Origin: an uncultured Frankineae bacterium
GTDB lineage: Bacteria > Actinomycetota > Actinomycetes > Mycobacteriales > SCTD01
Reading direction: 5' to 3'
Length of the DNA stretch: 6,358 bases
Assembly: GCA_902805805.1 (NCBI GenBank)
Contig: CADCUE010000308.1
Location: forward strand, 1 to 6,358
Position 1 is the first letter of the stretch; the number at the start of each line of letters is the position of its first letter. Of this stretch, positions 1 through 4,608 are shown piece after piece. Under the pieces are notes generated by a model. It was given only the letters and a program-made list of their open reading frames with translations. It was not told the DNA's origin and did not search any database. The position numbers and the translations under genes were made by a program.

Positions 1-48
1 GGCGCTGATGGCGGCCAGCATGCGCCAGGTGCGTACGGGGGAGTTCAT
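1..48 (-). CDS. Start of a probable exported protein (partial), possibly an amino acid ABC transporter substrate-binding protein
   Basis: Only the first 16 codons are inside the window; the gene runs off the left edge. They read MNSPVRTWRMLAAISA: a short basic stretch (Arg6, Arg9) and then the beginning of a hydrophobic run, which fits the N-terminus of a signal peptide. The ATG at 48-46 is supported by a strong Shine-Dalgarno, AAGGAG, with a 7-nt spacer. The product cannot be read from so little sequence. From memory of Streptomyces gene order, the gene next to pdtaR belongs to a branched-chain amino acid (liv-type) ABC transporter cluster whose first gene is the binding lipoprotein, so that is my best guess. 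This is inference from context only. The gene is on the same strand as pdtaR and lies 161 nt downstream of its stop, so it probably has its own promoter. Confidence 0.55.
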   Translation of the reverse strand, partial: MNSPVRTWRMLAAISA

Positions 49-55
49 CCACCGT

Positions 56-61
56 CTCCTT
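56..61 (-). promoter_or_regulatory. Shine-Dalgarno AAGGAG of the leftmost gene
   Basis: Read on the minus strand, AAGGAG lies 7 nt before the ATG at 48-46. This is close to ideal pairing with the 3' end of 16S rRNA, and it is what fixes the start of the partial gene. Confidence 0.75.
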
Positions 62-106
62 GGGGTACGTAGGGGCGTCGCGGTGTGCGGCGCTCGTGGT
101 GCGCCG

Positions 107-126
107 ACCGTAACCGCTGACAGCGG
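107..126 (-). promoter_or_regulatory. Possible -10 box next to a 13-bp palindrome, upstream of the leftmost gene
   Basis: On the minus strand a TACGGT hexamer (112-107) fits the TANNNT pattern of actinobacterial -10 boxes and would give a leader of about 50 nt before the ATG at 48. Directly upstream is a perfect inverted repeat, CCGCTG-T-CAGCGG (126-114), which would lie in the spacer between the -10 and -35 elements, a usual place for a repressor operator. No good -35 is visible at 17-19 nt. In RNA the palindrome could form a 5-bp stem with a 3-nt loop, but no T-run follows, so an intrinsic terminator for pdtaR is less likely. Both readings are inference. Confidence 0.3.
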
Positions 127-138
127 AGAACCGCGCCT

Positions 139-181
139 GACCTGCGGCGTCGTGGCGAGGTCGTTGCCAGGTCGTGACCTG
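139..181. repeat. Cluster of AGGTC/GACCT half-sites with a CAGGTC-GT-GACCTG palindrome
   Basis: Four copies of the same 5-mer in alternating orientation lie in 43 bp: GACCT at 139-143, AGGTC at 158-162, AGGTC at 169-173 and GACCT at 176-180. The last two form a perfect 14-bp palindrome (168-181). The cluster lies between the end of pdtaR and the next gene. It could be a binding site for a dimeric regulator, or a folded RNA in the pdtaR 3' end. No regulator with this target is known to me. Confidence 0.3.
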
Positions 182-209
182 CGTCGCCTGTGGCGCTGCG
201 CAGGGTGGC

Positions 210-824
210 TCAGCCGTCGTCCTGCGTCACGAGGCCGACCTCGAGCACCTCCTGGGCGACCGACCGCATCGACCGGCGCGTGTCCATGGAACGGCGCTGC
301 AGGAAGCGGAACGCCGCCGGCTCGCTCATGCCGTGCTCGGACTGCAGGACGCCCTTCGCCCGGTCGACCAGCTTGCGCGCCTCGAGCCGACCGGTGAGGT
401 CGCCGACCTCGCGCTCGAGCGTCACGAGCTCGGAGAAGCGGCTGGCCGCCATCTCGATCGCGGGCAGCAGGTCCTTCTTCTGGAACGGCTTGACGAGGTA
501 GGCCATGACCCCGGCCTCCCGAGCACGCTCGACGAGGTCGCGCTGGCTGAAGGCGGTGAGGATGACGACCGGTGCGATGCGCGCCCCGACGATCTGCTCG
601 GCCGCCGACAGCCCGTCGAGCACGGGCATCTTGACGTCGAGCAGCACCAGGTCCGGCCGCAGCTCGGTCGCCAGGCGCACCGCCGAGCCGCCGTCACCGG
701 CCTGCCCGACGACGGCGTAGCCCTCCTCCTCGAGCATCTCGACGAGGTCCATCCGGATCAGCGCCTCGTCCTCCGCGACGAGCACGCGCATCGGCGGGCG
801 CACGGCGTCGGGCGGGCGGGTCAC
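210..824 (-). CDS. pdtaR: ANTAR-domain response regulator (PdtaR family)
   Basis: This 204-residue cytoplasmic two-component regulator has an N-terminal receiver domain (about residues 12-130) and a C-terminal ANTAR RNA-binding domain (about 137-195). Receiver landmarks are all present: the acidic pocket AEDE (Glu18, Asp19), the phospho-acceptor Asp63 in LLDVKMPVLDG, Thr90 and the VKPF lysine, Lys112. A short helical linker (SELVTLEREVGDLTGRLEAR) leads to ANTAR sequence with the typical KLVDRAKGVLQ and SEPAAFRFLQRRSMD stretches. ANTAR proteins of this type, when phosphorylated, dimerise and bind paired hexaloop RNA hairpins to prevent termination; in mycobacteria the partner kinase is PdtaS. 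No kinase gene is in this window. I chose the GTG at 824 because a TAGCGT hexamer sits exactly six bases before it, fitting a leaderless mRNA. The ATG at codon 12 (791-789) is the alternative; neither has a Shine-Dalgarno. The gene starts 16 nt after a tRNA on the same strand. Confidence 0.93.
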   Translation of the reverse strand: MTRPPDAVRPPMRVLVAEDEALIRMDLVEMLEEEGYAVVGQAGDGGSAVRLATELRPDLVLLDVKMPVLDGLSAAEQIVGARIAPVVILTAFSQRDLVERAREAGVMAYLVKPFQKKDLLPAIEMAASRFSELVTLEREVGDLTGRLEARKLVDRAKGVLQSEHGMSEPAAFRFLQRRSMDTRRSMRSVAQEVLEVGLVTQDDG

Positions 825-830
825 GGACCG

Positions 831-836
831 ACGCTA
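831..836 (-). promoter_or_regulatory. Putative -10 box (TAGCGT) for a leaderless pdtaR transcript
   Basis: On the minus strand TAGCGT fits TANNNT and is followed by six bases and then the GTG at 824, so transcription would start at or next to the first base of the start codon. A partial -35 match, TTCGAA at 860-855 with an 18-nt spacer, falls in the T loop of the tRNA gene. The -10 geometry is the same as upstream of pyk, which strengthens the reading. Readthrough from the tRNA promoter is an alternative or additional source of mRNA. Confidence 0.45.
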
Positions 837-840
837 CCGG

Positions 841-914
841 TGCCCCCGGTGGGATTCGAACCCACACCGTCGGGATTTTGAGACCCGTGCCTCTGCCGGT
901 TGGGCTACGGGGGC
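841..914 (-). tRNA. tRNA-Leu(CAA)-like tRNA with a short, class I variable loop
   Basis: The 74-nt minus-strand sequence folds as a cloverleaf. The acceptor stem GCCCCCG/CGGGGGC is perfect, with discriminator A. The D arm has a 3-bp stem GCC/GGC and a loop carrying A14, A15 and the GG pair. The anticodon loop is CTCAAAA, giving anticodon CAA, which reads UUG (Leu). The T arm GTGGG-TTCGAAT-CCCAC is perfect. CCA is not encoded. The D arm, CAACCGGCAGA between the stem halves, closely resembles that of bacterial tRNA-Leu, and A15 with U48 would form the leucine-type Levitt pair. Against leucine, the variable region is only ACGGT (5 nt), whereas bacterial tRNA-Leu normally has a long extra arm. 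The anticodon stem ends in a U31-U39 mismatch. It is a tRNA gene with high confidence; the amino acid it carries is less certain. Confidence 0.9.
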
Positions 915-939
915 GTGCCTCGCGAGCGGGGCAGCGGCG

Positions 940-945
940 AGGCTA
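940..945 (-). promoter_or_regulatory. Putative -10 box (TAGCCT) of the tRNA gene
   Basis: On the minus strand TAGCCT matches TANNNT. It would start transcription near 933, about 19 nt before the mature tRNA 5' end at 914, a reasonable precursor leader for RNase P. The best -35 candidate 17 nt further upstream (TCCGGA) is poor. The segment lies in the 174-bp divergent gap between the tRNA and the CHAP gene. Confidence 0.35.
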
Positions 946-1076
946 CCCGCCCCTGATTGGCGTCCGGACTGCCCGGTGTGGTTGTCTCCGCGACGGTTCG
1001 TCCCGTCAGTCCAGATGTGGAGCGCTTCAGCACGTCGGCCCCCGTGCCGAAGAAGTCCTTGTCCCTGACCTCGCTC

Positions 1077-1082
1077 GAGGAG
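1077..1082 (+). promoter_or_regulatory. Shine-Dalgarno GAGGAG of the CHAP-domain gene
   Basis: GAGGAG lies 6 nt before the GTG at 1089 and decides that start. The reading frame is open further upstream to 957, but the upstream translation has no signal-peptide character and its candidate start has no comparable ribosome binding site. Confidence 0.75.
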
Positions 1083-1088
1083 TCTGCT

Positions 1089-1616
1089 GTGCGCCCCGTC
1101 CGTCGTGTGCTCGTGCTCGTCCTGGCCGTCGTGGCCCTCGCCTTCGGCACGGCCCTGCCGGCCTCCGCGGTGGGCGACGACTACCCCTGGCGGACCGACT
1201 CGACGTGGAGCGCCGACCGGTACGGGTTCACCAAGCGCCAGTGCGTGAGCTTCGCGGCCTGGCGCCTCGCCCAGCGCGGCACGGTGATCAACAACCGGAC
1301 GCAGGGCTGGGGCAACGCGCACTACTGGGACGACGCCGCCTACCGGATGCGCCAGGGACGCGGCTTCAAGCCGGCGGTCGGCGCCGTCGCGCACTGGAAC
1401 GCCTACGAGTCCAGCCCGTACTACAGCGCCGGCTCCAGCGTCCCCAACGGCCGGATGCGGTCGGGCTCGCTCGGCCACGTCGCCTACGTGCAGCGGGTGT
1501 ACGCCGACGGCTCGGTCCTGATCTCGCACTACAACGGCAGCGGCACCCGCACCTACTCCACCGCCCGGGTCAAGGCTCCGCGCTACCTGTACATCGGGAT
1601 GGCCACCCCGCGCTGA
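1089..1616 (+). CDS. Small secreted CHAP-domain protein, probable peptidoglycan amidase/endopeptidase
   Basis: The 175-residue product starts at a GTG behind a strong Shine-Dalgarno. Residues 1-27 are a clear Sec signal peptide: basic RPVRR, the hydrophobic run VLVLVLAVVALAFG, and an ASA signal peptidase I site at 25-27. The mature protein (about 148 residues) is one CHAP domain. The nucleophile Cys52 is in KRQCVSFAAWRL and the general base His130 is in LGHVAYVQRV, followed by ISHYN ending at Asn149. CHAP proteins are NlpC/P60-like cysteine peptidases that cut peptidoglycan amide or peptide bonds outside the membrane. No cell-wall-binding domain is present, so targeting must be by partners or by diffusion. 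Position 147, usually Glu in this family (two before the conserved Asn), is His here. It is the only plus-strand gene in the window, divergent from the tRNA and convergent with pyk. Its exact substrate is unknown. Confidence 0.9.
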   Translation: MRPVRRVLVLVLAVVALAFGTALPASAVGDDYPWRTDSTWSADRYGFTKRQCVSFAAWRLAQRGTVINNRTQGWGNAHYWDDAAYRMRQGRGFKPAVGAVAHWNAYESSPYYSAGSSVPNGRMRSGSLGHVAYVQRVYADGSVLISHYNGSGTRTYSTARVKAPRYLYIGMATPR

Positions 1617-1632
1617 GGCGGGCCGCTCACCG

Positions 1633-1650
1633 CTGACCGGGACTGACCGG
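1633..1650. repeat. Tandem CTGACCGG repeat (10-bp period) in the convergent gap
   Basis: CTGACCGG occurs at 1633-1640 and 1643-1650, two copies one helical turn apart, in the 45-bp gap between the converging CHAP and pyk stops. I see no convincing terminator hairpin with a T-run in this gap. The repeat may be chance in such GC-rich DNA. Confidence 0.35.
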
Positions 1651-1661
1651 ACGGCGCTCGG

Positions 1662-3125
1662 CTACGGCGGCGACGCGTCGCCGGAGCGCCGCCCGGGCGC
1701 CGGCACCCCCGGGACGGGCGTGCCCAGCCGGTGGACCCGCATGGCGTTGGTCGACCCTGCCGTGGCCGGCGGACTCCCCGCGACGATCGTGACGTACTCC
1801 CCGGGCTCCATGCGGCCCAGCCCCAGCATGGAGCTGTCGACCTGACGGACCATGTCGTCGGTGTGGTAGACGGCCGGCACGAGGAAGGTCTCCACCCCCC
1901 AGGTCAGGGTGAGCTGGCTGCGCACCTCCGGGACGGGGGTGAACGCCAGCAGCGGGATCGGCGACCGGTGCTCGGCCAGCAGCCGGGCGGTCGTCCCGCT
2001 CTGGGTGAAGGCCACGAGAGCGCTGGCCTTGACGGTGGTCCCCACCGAGGCGGCGGCGCGTGCGATGGCGCCGCTGATGGTCGTCGGCTCGGTCTGCACC
2101 TGCGGGACGCGCTCGAGGTCCTCCTCCGCCGCGGAGATGATGCGGCTCATCGTGGCGACGGCCTCGACGGGGTACTTGCCGACGCTGGTCTCGCCGGACA
2201 GCATCACGGCGTCCGCGCCGTCGAGGACCGCGTTGGCCACGTCGCTGGCCTCGGCCCGCGTCGGCCGCGACGCGCCGATCATCGACTCGAGCATCTGCGT
2301 CGCGACGATGACCGGCTTGGCCTGCTCGCGGGCGGCCTGCACCGCGCGCTTCTGCACCAGCGGCACCGTCTCGAGCGGCATCTCCACACCGAGGTCCCCG
2401 CGCGCGACCATGAGGCCGTCGAACGCGGTGATGATCTCCTCGAGGTTGTCGACGGCCTGCGGCTTCTCGATCTTGGCGAGCACCGGCAGACGGATGTGCA
2501 TCTCGTCCATGATGGCGTGGACGCGCTCGATGTCGCTCGCCGTGCGGACGAAGGACAGCGCGACCATGTCGGCGCGCAGCTTGAGGGCGAAGCGCAGGTC
2601 CTCCTCGTCCTTGTCGGACAGCGCGGGGACGCTGACGCCGATGCCGGGCAGCGACAGGCCCTTGTTGTTGGACACCGGACCGCCCTCGGTCACGAGCAGC
2701 CGCACCTGCGGCCCGTCCACGTCGGTCACCCGCAGCCCCACCCGGCCGTCGTCGACGAGCAGGCGGTCGCCGACCGACACGTCGCCCGACAGTCCCTTGT
2801 AGGTGGTCGAGACGAGGTCGTGCGTGCCGTCGACGTCGTCGGTGGTGATGCTGACGGTCTCCCCCGTCGCCCAGACCACCGGACCGGCCTCGAAGGTCCC
2901 CAGGCGGATCTTGGGCCCCTGCAGGTCGACGAGGACACCGACCCCGCGGCCCGACTCGTCGGACGCCTGACGGACCCAGCGGTAGGCCTCCGTGTGCTGC
3001 GCGTAGGAGCCGTGGCTGAAGTTGAAGCGGGCGACGTCCATCCCGGCGTAGACGAGGCCACGGATGCCCTCGTAGGAGTGGGTGGCGGGTCCCAGGGTGC
3101 ACACGATCTTGGCGCGACGCTTCAC
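1662..3125 (-). CDS. pyk: Pyruvate kinase
   Basis: This 487-residue cytosolic glycolytic enzyme converts phosphoenolpyruvate and ADP to pyruvate and ATP, and is complete. Landmarks in order: N-terminal RRAKIVCTLGPA; substrate and nucleotide site RFNFSHGS (Arg33, Asn35, Ser37); DLQGPKIRLG (68-77) leading into the B domain (about 71-168); the family signature VLAKIEKPQAVDNL (215-228) with catalytic Lys218 and metal ligand Glu220; ARGDLGVE with metal ligand Asp244; ATQMLESM with Thr276; and a regulatory C domain (about 345-470). The start is a GTG with no Shine-Dalgarno but with TAGGCT six bases upstream, so the mRNA is probably leaderless. The protein usually ends near MRVHRLG; here about 19 Gly/Pro-rich residues follow, an ordinary lineage-specific tail. 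It lies 41 nt downstream of gltD on the same strand, so readthrough from gltBD is possible. Confidence 0.97.
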   Translation of the reverse strand: MKRRAKIVCTLGPATHSYEGIRGLVYAGMDVARFNFSHGSYAQHTEAYRWVRQASDESGRGVGVLVDLQGPKIRLGTFEAGPVVWATGETVSITTDDVDGTHDLVSTTYKGLSGDVSVGDRLLVDDGRVGLRVTDVDGPQVRLLVTEGGPVSNNKGLSLPGIGVSVPALSDKDEEDLRFALKLRADMVALSFVRTASDIERVHAIMDEMHIRLPVLAKIEKPQAVDNLEEIITAFDGLMVARGDLGVEMPLETVPLVQKRAVQAAREQAKPVIVATQMLESMIGASRPTRAEASDVANAVLDGADAVMLSGETSVGKYPVEAVATMSRIISAAEEDLERVPQVQTEPTTISGAIARAAASVGTTVKASALVAFTQSGTTARLLAEHRSPIPLLAFTPVPEVRSQLTLTWGVETFLVPAVYHTDDMVRQVDSSMLGLGRMEPGEYVTIVAGSPPATAGSTNAMRVHRLGTPVPGVPAPGRRSGDASPP

Positions 3126-3131
3126 CCGGCC

Positions 3132-3137
3132 AGCCTA
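3132..3137 (-). promoter_or_regulatory. Putative -10 box (TAGGCT) for a leaderless pyk transcript
   Basis: On the minus strand TAGGCT fits TANNNT and is followed by six bases (GGCCGG) and then the GTG of pyk, so the start site would be the first base of the start codon. No Shine-Dalgarno lies upstream of this GTG, and no -35 is recognisable at 16-18 nt. The same spacing occurs before pdtaR. Confidence 0.5.
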
Positions 3138-3142
3138 GGCCT

Positions 3143-3165
3143 GCAAGCCCTTGCGGCCCCGCCGC
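3143..3165 (-). terminator. Two overlapping short hairpins between gltD and pyk
   Basis: Directly after the gltD stop, the minus strand reads GCGGC-GGG-GCCGC (3165-3153) and then GCAAG-GG-CTTGC (3154-3143), two 5-bp stems that share two bases and so cannot both form fully. No T-run follows. They may weakly end the gltBD transcript. As DNA, the second repeat is centred about 23 bp upstream of the proposed pyk start site, where it could be an operator. It could also be incidental. Confidence 0.3.
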
Positions 3166-3166
3166 T

Positions 3167-4606
3167 CTACCGCGTCGTCGGGGTCACCGGTGAGGGGAGC
3201 AGGGTGTCGCCGCACAGGTGGCGGTCCACCGCCGCGGCCGCCGCACGTCCCTCGGCGATCGCCCACACGATGAGCGACTGGCCGCGGCCCATGTCACCGG
3301 CGACGAAGACCCCGGGAACGCTGGTGGCCCAGGCCGCGTCGCGGGCGACGTTGCCGCGCCCGTCCAGCTCCACCTCCAGCGCCTCGAGCAGTCCGCTGCG
3401 CTGCGGCCCGGTGAAGCCCATGGCCAGCGTGACCAGCTGGGCCGGGAGCACGCGCTCGCTGCCCTCGACCGGCTCGAAGCGCCCGTCGACCAGCTCGACG
3501 TCGACCAGCTCGAGACCGGTGAGCTTCCCGGCCTCGCCGACGAAGCGCTTCGTGTTGACCGAGAACAGCCGCTCCCCGCCCTCCTCGTGGGCGCTGCTCG
3601 TGCGGTAGACCAGCGGCCAGGTCGGCCACGGGGTCGTGTCGGGGCGCTCCTGCGGCGGCCTCGGCATGATCTCCAGCTGGGTGACGGAGCGAGCGCCCTG
3701 CCGCAGGGCGGTGCCCAGGCAGTCCGCGCCGGTGTCACCGCCGCCGATGATGACGACGTCCTTGCCCGCCGCGTCGATCGGCGCCCGCTGCAGGTCGCCC
3801 TCCTGCACGCGGTTGGACGGGACGAGGTACTCCATCGCCAGGTGGATGCCGTCGAGCTCGCGCCCCTCGACCGGCAGGTCGCGACCGAGCGTGGCGCCGC
3901 CGGCGAGCAGCACCGCGTCGTACTCGTCGCGCAGCGACTGCACCGTCACGTCGACGCCGACGTCGATCCCGGTGCGGAACTGCGTGCCCTCGGCGCGCAT
4001 CTGGTCCAGCCGCCGGTCGAGGACCCGCTTCTCCATCTTGAACTCCGGGATGCCGTAGCGCAGCAGCCCGCCGATCCGGTCGGCGCGCTCGAGCACGACG
4101 ACGTCGTGCCCGGCGCGGGTGAGCTGCTGCGCCGCGGCCAGGCCCGCAGGTCCTGAGCCGACGACCGCGACGCGCTTGCCCGTGGTCTGCAGGGGCGGCT
4201 GCGGGAGGACGAGCCCGTCGGCCCAGGCCCGGTCGCCGATCTCGACCTCGACCTGCTTGATGGTCACCGGGTCGTCGTTGATGCCGAGCACGCACGCGGC
4301 CTCGCACGGCGCCGGGCACAGCCGACCGGTGAACTCCGGGAAGTTGTTGGTCGCGTGCAGGCGCTCCGAGGCCTCCGACCAGTCGTCCTTCCGGACCAGG
4401 TCGTTCCACTCGGGGATGAGGTTGCCGAGCGGGCAGCCGTTGTGGCAGAAGGGGATGCCGCAGTCCATGCACCGCGCGGCCTGGTCGTGCAGGTGCTCGG
4501 CGGGGAACTGCTCGTAGACCTCCTTCCAGTCGCGGATGCGGACGTCGACCGGCCGCCGCTGCGGCGTCGCGCGGCCGTGCTCGAGGAAGCCGGTGGGGTC
4601 GGCCAT
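3167..4606 (-). CDS. gltD: Glutamate synthase (NADPH) small subunit
   Basis: The 479-residue beta subunit of GOGAT takes electrons from NADPH through FAD and iron-sulfur clusters to the large subunit. The N-terminal domain has the two cysteine sets for 4Fe-4S clusters: CMDCGIPFCHNGC (Cys46, 49, 54, 58) and LCPAPCEAAC (Cys97, 101, 105). Next come the FAD dinucleotide fold GSGPAG (150-155), the second nucleotide fold GGGDTGADC (288-296) for NADPH, and the C-terminal flavin motif GVFVAGDMGRGQS (432-444). Length and domain order are normal for the family. The ATG at 4606 lies 2 nt after the gltB stop, with GAAGGG 6 nt upstream inside the end of gltB, so the two are very likely translationally coupled and made in matching amounts. 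Related FAD/Fe-S proteins (such as the PreT-type subunit) share the fold, but the adjacent gltB settles the assignment. The stop at 3167 is 41 nt before pyk. Confidence 0.97.
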   Translation of the reverse strand: MADPTGFLEHGRATPQRRPVDVRIRDWKEVYEQFPAEHLHDQAARCMDCGIPFCHNGCPLGNLIPEWNDLVRKDDWSEASERLHATNNFPEFTGRLCPAPCEAACVLGINDDPVTIKQVEVEIGDRAWADGLVLPQPPLQTTGKRVAVVGSGPAGLAAAQQLTRAGHDVVVLERADRIGGLLRYGIPEFKMEKRVLDRRLDQMRAEGTQFRTGIDVGVDVTVQSLRDEYDAVLLAGGATLGRDLPVEGRELDGIHLAMEYLVPSNRVQEGDLQRAPIDAAGKDVVIIGGGDTGADCLGTALRQGARSVTQLEIMPRPPQERPDTTPWPTWPLVYRTSSAHEEGGERLFSVNTKRFVGEAGKLTGLELVDVELVDGRFEPVEGSERVLPAQLVTLAMGFTGPQRSGLLEALEVELDGRGNVARDAAWATSVPGVFVAGDMGRGQSLIVWAIAEGRAAAAAVDRHLCGDTLLPSPVTPTTR

Positions 4607-4608
4607 CG

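Noticed and set aside
174..881. Long plus-strand open frame antisense to pdtaR, ending in PVPPVGFEPTPSGF
   Set aside because: Its 3' end is the plus-strand reading of the tRNA gene, a well-known spurious translation, and the rest is the antisense shadow of pdtaR in high-GC DNA. It has no ribosome binding site or recognisable domain.
957..1088. Extended N-terminus of the CHAP protein, starting at 957
   Set aside because: The GTG at 1089 has GAGGAG at 6 nt and is followed at once by a textbook signal peptide; an extension would bury that signal peptide inside the protein.
915..1088. c-di-AMP (ydaO-type) riboswitch upstream of the wall hydrolase gene
   Set aside because: Such riboswitches often precede secreted wall hydrolase genes in actinomycetes, but I could not find their conserved core segments here.
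834..1529. Minus-strand open frame through the tRNA and antisense to the CHAP gene
   Set aside because: Its C-terminus (VSKSRRCGFESHRGHR) is translated tRNA and the remainder is antisense to a well-supported secreted protein.
841..1616. The tRNA as an attachment site with the CHAP gene as a mobile insertion
   Set aside because: Integrases normally use the tRNA 3' end, which here faces pdtaR. I see no repeated tRNA 3' fragment, no integrase, and the CHAP gene has the same base composition and codon use as its neighbours.
1617..1661. Bidirectional terminator between the CHAP gene and pyk
   Set aside because: No stem of useful length with a T-run is visible on either strand; only a short direct repeat is present.
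1731..3608. 625-codon plus-strand frame opposite pyk and gltD
   Set aside because: It spans two conserved enzymes on the other strand and shows Arg/Gly/Asp/His-rich low-complexity sequence typical of antisense frames in GC-rich genomes.
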